Below, piece by piece: positions 43,902 to 53,406 of a stretch of DNA of 64,000 nucleotides (position 1 is the first letter of the stretch; each line of letters begins with the position of its first letter). The translations under genes and the position numbers were made by a program. A model generated the notes under the pieces. That model had not been told where the DNA came from and did not search any database. It saw only the letters and a list, made by a program, of their open reading frames with translations. The stretch is from Arcicella sp038230735 (GTDB lineage Bacteria > Bacteroidota > Bacteroidia > Cytophagales > Spirosomataceae): the NCBI GenBank assembly GCA_038230735.1, contig JBBRMR010000005.1:1-64000 (forward strand), in the 5' to 3' direction.

Positions 43902-46900
43902 ATGAAAAAATCATACTTAATTATTATGGCAATATTTGCTCTCTTATATTCATCAAATACTTTGAAAGCACAAACCTATACCCTAACTCGTGGATTACCT
44001 TTGGCAGAAATTGCTGGTACGGGTACTGCTATTACTGGTTTGGGGGATGATAATTCCGTGGGTCCTTTCAATGTAGGATTCACTTTTACCTTTATAGGTT
44101 CTGCTTTCACTCAATTTTATTTAGGTTCAAATGGGATTATTACTTTTGGTAGTGGTAGTGTTGCTTCAAACATTACAATTCCTACGGTTAATTTTGGTAA
44201 GGCTTTGGTTGCTTTTGCTTGTACTGACCAAGTTCCTAATCTTGGTACACCAATTGTTAATTATTTTACTTCTGGAGTTGCTCCCAATAGAATTTTAGTG
44301 CTGAATTATAAAAATGTTCAACGGTATCAAGCTGCTTCAAATATTACTTCTGTGCAAGTTCAACTTTACGAAAGTGGTGGGAAAATCGAAATACATAGCA
44401 CCTTGAATGCTGGGAATGGAAGTCAAAGAACTATTGGTATTCAAAATGCCAGCGGAACAGAAAGTTACACATCTGCTACTTTAAACAATACCACAACAAT
44501 GAATGCCAATAATGAAATGATAAGATTTTCATTACCTTCTCCTTGTTCACACAGCGTAACAATAGCCTCAACTTTGACTTCTTTATGTGATGGACAAAGT
44601 GCTTCTTTAACTTCAACGGTTACCCCTGCGGGAACTTACACGTACCAATGGTTTAAAGATAATGTTGCGATTGCTGGTACAACTTCTGCCAATTACACAG
44701 CGACAGTGTCTGGTGTCTATAAATTACGGGTAACCAATACCAGTAGTTGTGAAAGTTTTAGCACGACAGAAAATATTACAAAACCCTTTACGCCAATAAT
44801 ACCAACGTCTTCTTGGTACACTTGCGTTTCAAAAACTGCAACCGTTTCTCCAACTGGTACATACACTTATCAATGGTTTAAGTCGAATGCACAAGTTTCT
44901 GGGGCTAACACAAATTCTTTTACACCTTCCACAACAGGATATTATAAAGTGAGAGTAACTTCTGGTAGTTGTAGTATTACCTCTGATAGTGTAAATGTCC
45001 TGCAGAATAATTTGACGGTTACGGGTGGTACTGGTTATACTTGTACGGACTTTCAATTGCTTGGTTCATCTCTGACTCAGAGTCCATCAACAGCACCTTT
45101 ATATGTTTGGTCTGGACCTAATGGTTTTACAAGTACCTCACAATATCCAACCGTAAATAGTTTAACACCAGCAAAGCAAGGAACTTATACCGTTAATGTA
45201 ACCGTGCCAAGTTGTCCCTCATTTACTGGTACATCAACTCTAACCGTTCAACCAAATGTTTTAACTGCAACTGGTAATACAGGTTACGCTTGTGCAAACT
45301 CAACATTATCCTCATCACTTTTAGGTAGTAATTCATCAACCCTTAGCTATTTATGGACTAGTCCTAATAATTTTACAAGTACCTTACAAAGCCCACAACT
45401 CACAAACCTAACAACGGCAAGTCAAGGAGTTTATACCGTTAGAGCAATTTTTGCTGGTTGCAATACGCTCACGGCAACTGCAAATTTAACGGTTGTGCCA
45501 GTCAGTTTATCAACGAATGGCGATAGTCGTTCCTCTTGTGGGAATGCTAATTTGTATGCTTTTGTCCCTGGTTTTTCATCTGGTATTAGTTATTCATGGA
45601 CGGGTCCGAACAATTTTACAAGCACATCATCAAACATTTTAATAACCAATCTATCAATTGCTCAACGAGGAATTTATACCGTTGTTGCCTCTATTGCAGG
45701 ATGTGCTACTGCTACTCTCACATCAACGGCAGGTCTAACAGTTAGTCCAATAACGTTGAATGCCTTTGGAACGAATACTTACACTTGTCTAAACGCCTCT
45801 TTGAGTAGTAATCTATCAACGACTCCAACTAATACACCAAGTTATTTATGGACAGGTCCAAATGGATTTACTAATACTAATAGAAACCCAACCATTCCAA
45901 TTACAAACTTAAATCAACAAGGAATATATACTGTTCAAGCAGTGATACCGAGCTGTGCCAATGTAACGGCAACGGCTAATGTAACGGTTCAATCCCTTAC
46001 CTTGACTGCTACTAACCAAACAGGGTATATTTGTGATAACGTATCACTAAATCCGAATATCCCATGTTGTTCTAATCCTTCACCCATCTTTTTGTGGTCG
46101 GGTCCGAATAGCTTTGCCAGTACAGATAAGTATCCTACAATAAGTAATTTGACACCTTCCCAACAAGGTATATATACTGTAACTGCAACTATAGTAGGCT
46201 GTTCAACGTTAATTGCTACCTCTAATGTAACAGTATTACCTAATACTGGAAATATTAATTATTCGGGGTCTCAATATCTCTGTGGCACCAGGCAATTAAA
46301 TTTTTACCCTTCTGGAACAGTCAGTCCTACCGCTTATTTATGGACTGGTCCCAATAATTTTTCAAGTACCCTCAGCAGTCCTCAAATAGCTAACCAAACT
46401 TTAGTAAATAGTGGTGTCTATACTTTACAAGTTACATTTTCTTCTTGCGGAACTGCCACTGTCACGTCCAATCAAACCGTTCAACTAAATTCCGTAAATA
46501 TTTCAAATTCTGGTGGTGCATTTTGCCCTGGTCAAACGGTACAATTGCAAGCAAACGAATATAGCACCCCAGGCTCATCGGTTACATTCACTTGGGCAGG
46601 TCCGGAAGGATTCACTTCTACGTCTGCAACTCCAAATTTCATATTTAGTTCGACAAATGCTGGTGTTTACACTGTTATTGCAAGTTTCGCTGGTTGTTCT
46701 ACTGCAAGTGCCACTACGTTGATTACTACTCAAAATTTCTCTGTTGATGCTGGAATTGACCGAAGTTTAGTCTGCCCCTCAAATACTGTAACTCTCTTAG
46801 CAAGAATTTCAAGTTCAAGCATTTACATTCCACCGAGTCCAACTACGGTATCATACCAATGGACGGGTCCCAATGGGTTCAGTTCCACCGACAGAAATCC

Positions 46901-47282
46901 TAATCTGTCAAGTGTAGTAATGGCTAATTCAGGCTTTTATACACTCAATGCTGTTTTCAGCAACGGGTGCGTGGGTACAAGTTCAAGTATTATTGCTTTG
47001 AATGTCAGAGATAATCCAGAAATGTATGTGAATGGAGGAGGAGCATATTGTTCAGGAGAACCCGCAAATATTTCAGCAAACTTCATTAATTATCTCGGCA
47101 ACACGAATGTTTCCTATCAATGGACTGGTCCCGATGGCTTTTCGAGTACCCAAATAAATCCCACAATTTCTTCGGTTAATTCGGGGGGTGTTTATACAAT
47201 ATCTGCTACTTTTAGTAACGGGTGTACCGGAACTTACACCAACTTAGTTCATATTTTTTCAAGGAAAAACCAGCTCTTTTAA
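43902..47282 (+). CDS. Giant Ig-repeat surface protein, N-terminal part (frameshifted)
   Basis: 1126 residues with a signal peptide (ending TLKAQ), an N-terminal beta-sandwich domain (about 25-210, YLGSNGIITFGSGS, RILVLNYKNVQRYQ, RTIGIQNASG), two Ig domains of YTYQWFK type, then nine Ig-like domains of about 80 residues with the signature Y-x-W-x-GPNxF-x-S-T and G-x-YTV...GC. It ends abruptly in a tenth, after SATFSNGCTGTYTNLVHI, where six T residues (47254-47259) shift the frame; the following frame continues the same fold seamlessly. One extra T would restore a chain of about 1545 residues. Likely adhesin or matrix protein. Confidence 0.85.
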   Translation: MKKSYLIIMAIFALLYSSNTLKAQTYTLTRGLPLAEIAGTGTAITGLGDDNSVGPFNVGFTFTFIGSAFTQFYLGSNGIITFGSGSVASNITIPTVNFGKALVAFACTDQVPNLGTPIVNYFTSGVAPNRILVLNYKNVQRYQAASNITSVQVQLYESGGKIEIHSTLNAGNGSQRTIGIQNASGTESYTSATLNNTTTMNANNEMIRFSLPSPCSHSVTIASTLTSLCDGQSASLTSTVTPAGTYTYQWFKDNVAIAGTTSANYTATVSGVYKLRVTNTSSCESFSTTENITKPFTPIIPTSSWYTCVSKTATVSPTGTYTYQWFKSNAQVSGANTNSFTPSTTGYYKVRVTSGSCSITSDSVNVLQNNLTVTGGTGYTCTDFQLLGSSLTQSPSTAPLYVWSGPNGFTSTSQYPTVNSLTPAKQGTYTVNVTVPSCPSFTGTSTLTVQPNVLTATGNTGYACANSTLSSSLLGSNSSTLSYLWTSPNNFTSTLQSPQLTNLTTASQGVYTVRAIFAGCNTLTATANLTVVPVSLSTNGDSRSSCGNANLYAFVPGFSSGISYSWTGPNNFTSTSSNILITNLSIAQRGIYTVVASIAGCATATLTSTAGLTVSPITLNAFGTNTYTCLNASLSSNLSTTPTNTPSYLWTGPNGFTNTNRNPTIPITNLNQQGIYTVQAVIPSCANVTATANVTVQSLTLTATNQTGYICDNVSLNPNIPCCSNPSPIFLWSGPNSFASTDKYPTISNLTPSQQGIYTVTATIVGCSTLIATSNVTVLPNTGNINYSGSQYLCGTRQLNFYPSGTVSPTAYLWTGPNNFSSTLSSPQIANQTLVNSGVYTLQVTFSSCGTATVTSNQTVQLNSVNISNSGGAFCPGQTVQLQANEYSTPGSSVTFTWAGPEGFTSTSATPNFIFSSTNAGVYTVIASFAGCSTASATTLITTQNFSVDAGIDRSLVCPSNTVTLLARISSSSIYIPPSPTTVSYQWTGPNGFSSTDRNPNLSSVVMANSGFYTLNAVFSNGCVGTSSSIIALNVRDNPEMYVNGGGAYCSGEPANISANFINYLGNTNVSYQWTGPDGFSSTQINPTISSVNSGGVYTISATFSNGCTGTYTNLVHIFSRKNQLF

Positions 47283-48541
47283 TTTCCAATACCACTGTTT
47301 GTCTTGGAAACACTATCTATTTACGTAGCTCAACGGACGGCTCCACAAATAGTTCATTCTCTTGGCAAGGTCCAGATTCATTTAGGAGCAACGTAGAAAA
47401 TCCTATTATTGTAAATGCAACAAATGCTAAATTAGGAATTTACACCGTTTCACTAACCAGAACTGGTTGCCCCGAAACTTCCTCTGCAACGGCTACAGTT
47501 AGTTTATCAAGCGGGTGTGGAAATACTGGAGGAAATATCTGTTCTATAAGTGCGAGTAATGATGGTTATTTAAAATGTCCAGGTAGTTTAGTTAGTTTAA
47601 ATGCATATTCAAATTCTTCAGGAGCCTCTAATTTATATTATTATTGGGCTGGTCCAAATGGTTTTACCGCAAATACTCAAAATGTTACAATTAACAATGC
47701 TACTTCCACACAGATTGGTTATTACACAGTTACCATGAGTGTTACGGGAGGAACTTGTAATGGCGGAGTTTATACTTCACAAACGCTCCTGAGTTTGAAA
47801 CCAGCTACTAATACCCCTACCTTTTCAGGTAATATAAGTAGAAATATCGGCTGTGAAGATGGCAATTTTTATTTAAGCCGAAATATATCTGACGGTACGA
47901 TGAAACACTATATTATTACAGGACCAAATGGATTTGTATATTATGGTAAGAGTTCATATTATGATTATTTCTATTCAAATAAACCCTCACAGTCGGGTAC
48001 TTACACGATAAACGGAATCATGAACGGTGAGTGTCAATCAAGCACAACTGATTTTTCTTTTAGTCAAAGCTATAATCTTACCATCTTGTCCAGACTACAA
48101 GCTCCTACAATTTCAAATGCTCAGGAGGGACAAACAATAACCTTTACAGGCAGTGGTTGTTCTAATCAAATTAATTGGTCGGTTGGTACCATGACGGGAT
48201 TTAATTATAACTATACAACTGCCAATCCATTTATAGATATTCCTTCTACCACAACTACTTATTGGGCAATTTGCAAGAGTATTGATGGATGTTTAAGTCC
48301 AAGTTCGAATAGAATTTTAGTATCATTAAGTTGCACATCTATGCAAAGTATTCAGTCGGGTTTATGGACTAATCCGAGCATTTGGTCGTGTGGCGCTGTC
48401 CCAACTTCTACTAATGTAACCACTATTTCAGCAGGTCATATAGTTACCATTCCCTCCAGTACGAGTGCTTTTGTACGGAATTTATTGAATTATGGCACAT
48501 TAGGTTATGGACAAAATGCCAGTTTGAGAATAGGGCAGTAG
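47222..48541 (+). pseudogene. C-terminal part of the giant Ig-repeat protein (other frame)
   Basis: The frame opens at an ATG inside the preceding gene, but this is not a natural start: there is no signal peptide, and the first 14 residues are a shadow of the other frame. From FFKEKPALLISNTTVCLGN onward it continues the upstream protein with three more Ig-like domains (FSWQGPDSF, YYWAGPNGF and a degenerate IITGPNGF), a short domain, and a terminal 65-residue module (QSIQSGLWTNPSIWSCGAVP...GHIVTI) like the end of the metallophosphoesterase at 12.7 kb. Read with 43902-47282 as one broken gene, or as the product of slippage at the T-run. Confidence 0.75.
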
Positions 48542-48560
48542 ATATTTTTAAATTGATATA

Positions 48561-48602
48561 ATTAAGCCTTTAACGAAAATTTAAAATCGTTAAAGGCTTA
48601 AT
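48561..48602. terminator. Bidirectional terminator
   Basis: ATTAAGCCTTTAACGA (48561-48576) pairs perfectly with TCGTTAAAGGCTTAAT (48587-48602), loop 10 bases, between two convergent genes. AT-rich flanks on both sides fit termination in both directions. Confidence 0.8.
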
Positions 48603-48607
48603 TACTC

Positions 48608-49276
48608 TCACTCAATCTTCAACCGAAACTTCCCATTCTTCAACACAATTTTATCCTTCTTATCCTGCTTTTTGTAGCCATTATGTTCAGGGTCAATGTC
48701 AGAATCGTAGCCTGATGCTTTGGTGATGGCTTTGTCTTCCATTTTGTTTACTAATCTGCCAAAACCGCCAAAAACGGTAGCAGTGGCTTTTTCTTTCCAA
48801 TAAAAACCGTCTAATGTTCCACTGAAAGTAGCTTCCAAATAACCATCAGCACTTTTGGTTACTTCAATGGTTTCATCATTATTTTGAGATAAACCACTGT
48901 GATATTCCATCCGTGGCGAACGTGTCTCTTCCACATATTTAATGGCGGCAATTCCCTTATATTTCAATAAATCTTGGGCTTTTTTGAGGTTTTCCTTCGT
49001 GTCGGGCTTATCAGCATTGACCACTAAATACGTTCCAGGTTCAAGCACATCATTTTTTATCCAACTCCCAAACCAGATTCTTAAAGATTTATCTGGAGTA
49101 ATGGCATTCGCAGTTATCCATAAATAATTACCAAATCTGATTCTGCGTGGAGGAGTATTGTATTCTTTTCCGTCAATCTGAACGGAAAGAGAATTGTTGT
49201 TGGCGGCTTGTCCAAAAGTAAAATTTGAAGTTAGAAGTAAGACGAAAAGAGCGAATTGATTTTTCATTGTTTTCAA
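48608..49276 (-). CDS. Secreted protein of unknown function
   Basis: 222 residues with a signal peptide (KNQFALFVLLLTSNFTFGQ). The mature part is beta-rich: SLSVQIDGKEYNTPPRRIRFGNYLWITAN, LRIWFGSWIKNDVLEPGTYLVVN, and YLEATFSGTLDGFYWKEKATATVFGGFGRLVNK; the end is lysine-rich. I do not recognise the family; similar layouts occur in Bacteroidota proteins with a DUF6252-like fold, but I cannot confirm this. Transcribed alone on the minus strand. Confidence 0.6.
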   Translation of the reverse strand: MKTMKNQFALFVLLLTSNFTFGQAANNNSLSVQIDGKEYNTPPRRIRFGNYLWITANAITPDKSLRIWFGSWIKNDVLEPGTYLVVNADKPDTKENLKKAQDLLKYKGIAAIKYVEETRSPRMEYHSGLSQNNDETIEVTKSADGYLEATFSGTLDGFYWKEKATATVFGGFGRLVNKMEDKAITKASGYDSDIDPEHNGYKKQDKKDKIVLKNGKFRLKIE

Positions 49277-49402
49277 GGGTTTTATTTATTTTGAGTAAAT
49301 ATTGCTTAAAATAGTTTTCAAAACCTCTGTGAATTAACAAATGGTATTGATAAATTAGCAAACGGTTTTATTGAGCAATTAAGAAAAACCATTCTTTCTC
49401 AA

Positions 49403-49410
49403 TACTTTTG
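49403..49410 (+). promoter_or_regulatory. -7 promoter element of glycosyltransferase gene
   Basis: TACTTTTG matches TAnnTTTG, 29 bases before the ATG at 49438. Confidence 0.5.
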
Positions 49411-49436
49411 TAAAACCATCTTATTAAAATTATTCA

Positions 49437-50402
49437 ATGCGTAAATTTTCAATCATTATTCCCGTTTACAACCGCTCCGATGAAGTGGATGAGTTATTGC
49501 AAAGCCTTGTAAATCAAAGTTATACAGATTTTGAAGTTATTATTATTGAAGATGGTTCTACTATTAAATGTCAAAATATTACCGAAAAATATTCAGAGGA
49601 ATTAACCATTAAGTATTTTTTGAGGGAAAACGTTGGACAGGGATTTGCTCGAAACTTTGGATTTTCGGTTGCCGAGGGAGATTATTTTATTGTTTTTGAT
49701 TCAGATGTGGTTGTGCCAAAAGATTACCTACAAATTGTCAATCAATCGCTTGATAATCAATGGCTTGATGCTTTCGGTGGTCCCGATGCGGCTTCGCCAG
49801 ATTTTTCTGATTTGCAGAAAGCAATTAGTTATTCGATGACTTCATTTTTCACCACGGGAGGAATAAGAGGAAAAGAAAAAGGCATTGGTAAATTCCAACC
49901 TCGAAGTTTCAATATGGGCATTTCACCCGAAACTTTCCAAAAAACGGGTGGATTTGCTAAACGAGATATGGGCGAAGATGTAGAATTTAGTTTGAGAATG
50001 GAAAAACTTGATTTGAAGGTCGGTCTAATTGCGGAAGCGTATGTATATCACAAACGCAGAGGTGATTTTAAAGATTTTTTCAAACAAATTTTTTCATTTG
50101 GCAGAACTCGCATTTTGCTTTCTCAATACGATCCTAAAATTCTGAAAGCCGTTCATTTTTTTCCTATGATTTTTACCTTGGCTTGCCTTTCAATTCCCTT
50201 GTGGTTTTTGGTTTCAAAACCAATATTTATACTTTCAATAATCTTACTTTCCATTTATATTTTATTGAACTTCGTGGATTCAACCTTGAAGAATAAAAGT
50301 ATAAAAGTCGGTGTATTGAGCATTGTAGCGGTTTTTGTACAATTATTTGCTTATGGATTCGGCTTCATCAGCGAAGGTTGGAAAAATGTAGCACGCAGAT
50401 GA
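49437..50402 (+). CDS. Family 2 glycosyltransferase
   Basis: 321 residues, GT-A fold: FSIIIPVYNRSDEVDELLQSLVNQSYTDFEVIIIEDGS opens the nucleotide-sugar domain, VFDSDVV is the DxD-type metal site, GEDVEFSLRM the acceptor/catalytic region. Two or three C-terminal membrane helices (HFFPMIFTLACLSIPLWFLV, FILSIILLSIYILLNFV, VGVLSIVAVFVQLFAYGFGF) anchor it. The donor and acceptor cannot be told. The last three codons and the stop lie inside the inverted repeat at 50391-50537, so the natural end may have been altered by that element. Confidence 0.9.
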   Translation: MRKFSIIIPVYNRSDEVDELLQSLVNQSYTDFEVIIIEDGSTIKCQNITEKYSEELTIKYFLRENVGQGFARNFGFSVAEGDYFIVFDSDVVVPKDYLQIVNQSLDNQWLDAFGGPDAASPDFSDLQKAISYSMTSFFTTGGIRGKEKGIGKFQPRSFNMGISPETFQKTGGFAKRDMGEDVEFSLRMEKLDLKVGLIAEAYVYHKRRGDFKDFFKQIFSFGRTRILLSQYDPKILKAVHFFPMIFTLACLSIPLWFLVSKPIFILSIILLSIYILLNFVDSTLKNKSIKVGVLSIVAVFVQLFAYGFGFISEGWKNVARR

Positions 50403-50537
50403 CGCAGATGCTACGCAACGCAGATTTACACAGATCTTAGATAAGATTTTAATGAAAAAAACATCTCTGAATATCCGATTTTAAATAAAAAATCCTTTTA
50501 AAATCTGCGTTGCGAAGCATCTGAGTCATATGCGTGC
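50391..50537. repeat. 147-bp hairpin element with 36-bp imperfect inverted ends
   Basis: Left arm 50391-50426 (starting GCACGCAGATGACGCAGATG) and right arm 50502-50537 (ending CATATGCGTGC) are inverted copies matching at 33 of 36 positions. The core GATGCTTCGCAAC is shared with the window start (58-107). It lies between the convergent glycosyltransferase and hisS genes and overlaps the end of the former. Confidence 0.8.
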
Positions 50538-50543
50538 CAATCT

Positions 50544-51902
50544 TTACGATAATTTGGCTAAAATATCTTCAAAACTTAATTTCTCTTGTTCACCCGAAAT
50601 CATATTTTTTAGTGTCAATATTCCTGTTTGCATTTCGTCAGAACCTACGATACAGGCATAAGGAATTCGCTTTTTATCGGCATATTCCATTTGCTTTTTG
50701 ATTTTACAAACGTCTGGATAAACCTCTGTATTGATTCCCGCCAATCTTGCTTTTTGGAGCAATGGTAAGGTATATTCTAACTCGTTTTTCCCAAAATGGC
50801 AGAATAATAGTTTGGTGGTAACAGATTGATTTTCAGGAAATAAATTCAATTCTTCCATTACGTCATAAATTCTGTCAACCCCAAAAGAAATCCCGACACC
50901 CGAAAGCCCTGGCACGCCAAAAGTTCCCGTAAGATTATCATAACGTCCACCCCCCGTGATTGAACCAATTTGGACATCCAATGCTTTTACTTCAAAAATA
51001 GCTCCTGTGTAATATGAAAGCCCACGAGCCAAAGTAATGTCTAATTCAATATTGTTTTCAGATACCCCAAACGTGCTGATATACGCCCAAACTTGCTTCA
51101 ATTCTTCAATCCCTTTTTGACCAGTTTCTGAGTGTTGGAAGAGTTCTTGTAATTTCAAAAACTTCTCTTGGTTGGTGCCTGATATTTCAAAAATAGGGTC
51201 AAGTTTTGCTATGGATTCTTCTGAAAAACCCTTTTCTGCCAATTCTTCTAATACTTTCTGTTTTCCAATTTTGTCTAATTTATCAATGGCAACCGCCAAA
51301 GTTGCTTCTTCCCCAATCGCTCCAATGGCTTCTGAAAGTCCCGTAAGAATTTTACGATTGTTGATTTTTAGGCTAAAATTGATGCCTAATTTTTGCATTA
51401 CTTCATGAACCATTAGCACAATGTCGGCTTCGCAAAGTAATGAATCCGTTCCCACAACATCGGCATCGCATTGGTAAAATTCACGATAACGTCCTTTTTG
51501 CGGACGGTCGCCTCGCCAAACGGGTTGAATCTGATAACGTTTGAAAGGCATTGCCAATTCTCCACGATTCATCACTACGTAACGAGCAAAAGGTACAGTT
51601 AAATCGTATTTTAAGCCCTTTTCCGCAATTTTGGTAGTCAATTTTTTATAGCCTTCATCTAAATCAGGTTGCTCAATTTTTTCCGAAAAATTACCAGAGT
51701 TCAAGATTTTGAATAATAATTGATCACCCTCTTCGCCATATTTCCCCATCAACGTTGAAAGGTTTTCCATGGCTGGTGTTTCGATAGGCTGAAAACCAAA
51801 ATTCTCAAAAACCGAACGAATGGTACTAAAAATATAATTACGGCGAACCATTTTCTCGGGTCCAAAATCACGTGTTCCTCTTACTATACTTGGTTTACTC
51901 AT
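50544..51902 (-). CDS. hisS: Histidyl-tRNA synthetase
   Basis: 452 residues, class II synthetase. Motif 1 region PIETPAMENLSTLMGKYGEEGDQLLFK, motif 2 PVWRGDRPQKGRYREFYQCDADVVG, the histidine-specific ARGLSYYTGAIFEV and GGGRYDNLTGTFG, motif 3 GVGISFGVDRIYDVM, and the anticodon-binding domain at the end. The frame and length fit the family. Divergent from the carboxynorspermidine dehydrogenase gene. Confidence 0.96.
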   Translation of the reverse strand: MSKPSIVRGTRDFGPEKMVRRNYIFSTIRSVFENFGFQPIETPAMENLSTLMGKYGEEGDQLLFKILNSGNFSEKIEQPDLDEGYKKLTTKIAEKGLKYDLTVPFARYVVMNRGELAMPFKRYQIQPVWRGDRPQKGRYREFYQCDADVVGTDSLLCEADIVLMVHEVMQKLGINFSLKINNRKILTGLSEAIGAIGEEATLAVAIDKLDKIGKQKVLEELAEKGFSEESIAKLDPIFEISGTNQEKFLKLQELFQHSETGQKGIEELKQVWAYISTFGVSENNIELDITLARGLSYYTGAIFEVKALDVQIGSITGGGRYDNLTGTFGVPGLSGVGISFGVDRIYDVMEELNLFPENQSVTTKLLFCHFGKNELEYTLPLLQKARLAGINTEVYPDVCKIKKQMEYADKKRIPYACIVGSDEMQTGILTLKNMISGEQEKLSFEDILAKLS

Positions 51903-51927
51903 GTTGTTTTCTTCAAGATTATTTTTA

Positions 51928-51935
51928 CAAAAATA
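51928..51935 (-). promoter_or_regulatory. -7 promoter element of hisS
   Basis: On the minus strand TATTTTTG matches TAnnTTTG, 26 bases before the hisS start. Confidence 0.5.
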
Positions 51936-52018
51936 CGAAAGGTGAACGTTTTGATAAGGTTTTTTGTAGGATTAATAGATTTAACCAATACTTCATCAAT
52001 ATTTTATGAGGTATTAGT

Positions 52019-52026
52019 TAATTTTG
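52019..52026 (+). promoter_or_regulatory. -7 promoter element of carboxynorspermidine dehydrogenase gene
   Basis: TAATTTTG matches TAnnTTTG, 25 bases before the ATG at 52051. Confidence 0.5.
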
Positions 52027-52050
52027 TGTAAGAATTTTTAATCAATAAAC

Positions 52051-53265
52051 ATGAGCAAGAAAGTTTTAATAATTGGTGCAGGAGGCGTAGGAAATGTAGT
52101 GGTGAAGAAGTGTGCCATGAATCCAGATGTATTTTCAGAAGTGGTTTTAGCCAGCCGTACTAAACGTAAATGCGATGCCATTGCTGAGGAATGTGCCAAA
52201 ATAGGTTTGCCTACGAAAGTGGAAACCGCCCAAGTTGATGCCGATAATGTCCCCGAATTGGTTGCTTTAATCAACAAAGTAAAGCCTTTTATGGTTATTA
52301 ATGTGGCTCTTCCTTACCAAGATTTAACCATTATGGATGCTTGTTTAGAAACGGGTGTACACTATATGGATACTGCCAATTATGAACCAAAAGACGTTGC
52401 TAAATTTGAATATTCATGGCAATGGGCGTATCAAGAACGTTTTAAAGTGGCTGGTATAATGGCATTGTTGGGTTGCGGTTTCGACCCTGGCGTTACCCAA
52501 GTTTATACGGCTTATGCCAATAAACATCATTTCGATGAAATGCACTATCTTGACATCATTGACTGTAACGCTGGCGACCATGGCAAGGCATTTGCCACTA
52601 ATTTTAATCCAGAAATCAACATTCGGGAAATTACTCAAAAAGGTAAATATTGGGAAAATGGCGAATGGGTAGAAATCGAAGCCATGTCCATTCACAAACC
52701 CATCAGTTACCCAGGAATCGGACCAAAAGAATCCTATGTTTTATACCACGAAGAATTGGAATCGTTGGTTAAAAATTTTCCTACTTTGAAACGGGCAAGA
52801 TTTTGGATGACATTTGGACAACAATACATTACGCATTTGAACGTACTTGAAAATGTAGGAATGACCTCTATTAAGCCTATCAAGTTTCAAGGAATGGACA
52901 TTGTGCCTTTGGAGTTTTTGAAGGCTGTTTTGCCAGAACCAAGTTCTTTGGGAGAAAATTATTCGGGTGAAACCTCGATTGGTTGTCAGATTAAAGGTAT
53001 TAAAGATGGAAAAGATAAAACTTATTACGTTTGGAATAATTGCAAACACCAAGATTGTTGGAGAGAAGTTCAAGCACAGGGTGTTAGCTACACAACGGGT
53101 GTACCTGCCATGTTAGGAGCCATGATGATGATAACGGGCGAATGGATGCAAGCGGGCGTTTATAACTGCGAAGACATGAATCCAGATCCTTTCATGGCGA
53201 TGTTAAATATTCATGGTTTACCTTGGCATGAGGAGATTAATGGAGTTCTTCCTCACAATTATTGA
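52051..53265 (+). CDS. Carboxynorspermidine dehydrogenase (saccharopine dehydrogenase family)
   Basis: 404 residues. NAD(P)-binding motif IIGAGGVGNVV at the N-terminus, then the saccharopine-dehydrogenase-like fold (VINVALPYQDLTIMDACLETGVHYMDTANYEP, LLGCGFDPGVTQVYTAYANKH, TSIGCQIKGIKDGK). In this family the enzyme reductively joins aspartate semialdehyde with a diamine to give carboxynorspermidine or carboxyspermidine. The neighbour 142 bases downstream is the matching decarboxylase, which supports this assignment over lysine metabolism. Confidence 0.9.
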   Translation: MSKKVLIIGAGGVGNVVVKKCAMNPDVFSEVVLASRTKRKCDAIAEECAKIGLPTKVETAQVDADNVPELVALINKVKPFMVINVALPYQDLTIMDACLETGVHYMDTANYEPKDVAKFEYSWQWAYQERFKVAGIMALLGCGFDPGVTQVYTAYANKHHFDEMHYLDIIDCNAGDHGKAFATNFNPEINIREITQKGKYWENGEWVEIEAMSIHKPISYPGIGPKESYVLYHEELESLVKNFPTLKRARFWMTFGQQYITHLNVLENVGMTSIKPIKFQGMDIVPLEFLKAVLPEPSSLGENYSGETSIGCQIKGIKDGKDKTYYVWNNCKHQDCWREVQAQGVSYTTGVPAMLGAMMMITGEWMQAGVYNCEDMNPDPFMAMLNIHGLPWHEEINGVLPHNY

Positions 53266-53283
53266 CTTTGAATTTCAATATAC

Positions 53284-53383
53284 ACTTCCCGAAAGTTCTT
53301 TCTACTTTCGGGAAGTTCTTCGAGTGGTAAAACTTCCCGAAAGCAGAAGGAACTTTCGGGAAGTAAAACAACTTTCGAGAAGT
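53284..53383. repeat. Palindrome cluster ACTTCCCGAAAGT, locus B
   Basis: Five arms in alternating orientation: ACTTCCCGAAAGT (53284), ACTTTCGGGAAGT (53304), ACTTCCCGAAAG (53332), ACTTTCGGGAAGT (53352), ACTTTCGAGAAGT (53371). Two full hairpins plus a half. They fill the gap between the two polyamine genes. Same family as 34235-34314. Confidence 0.85.
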
Positions 53384-53406
53384 CAGAAATTTATAATTAT
53401 CAACAA

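Noticed and set aside
43902..48541. Type IX secretion C-terminal domain on the Ig-repeat protein
   Set aside because: The end is the W-x-CG / GH-x-VTI module; I see no typical CTD ending.
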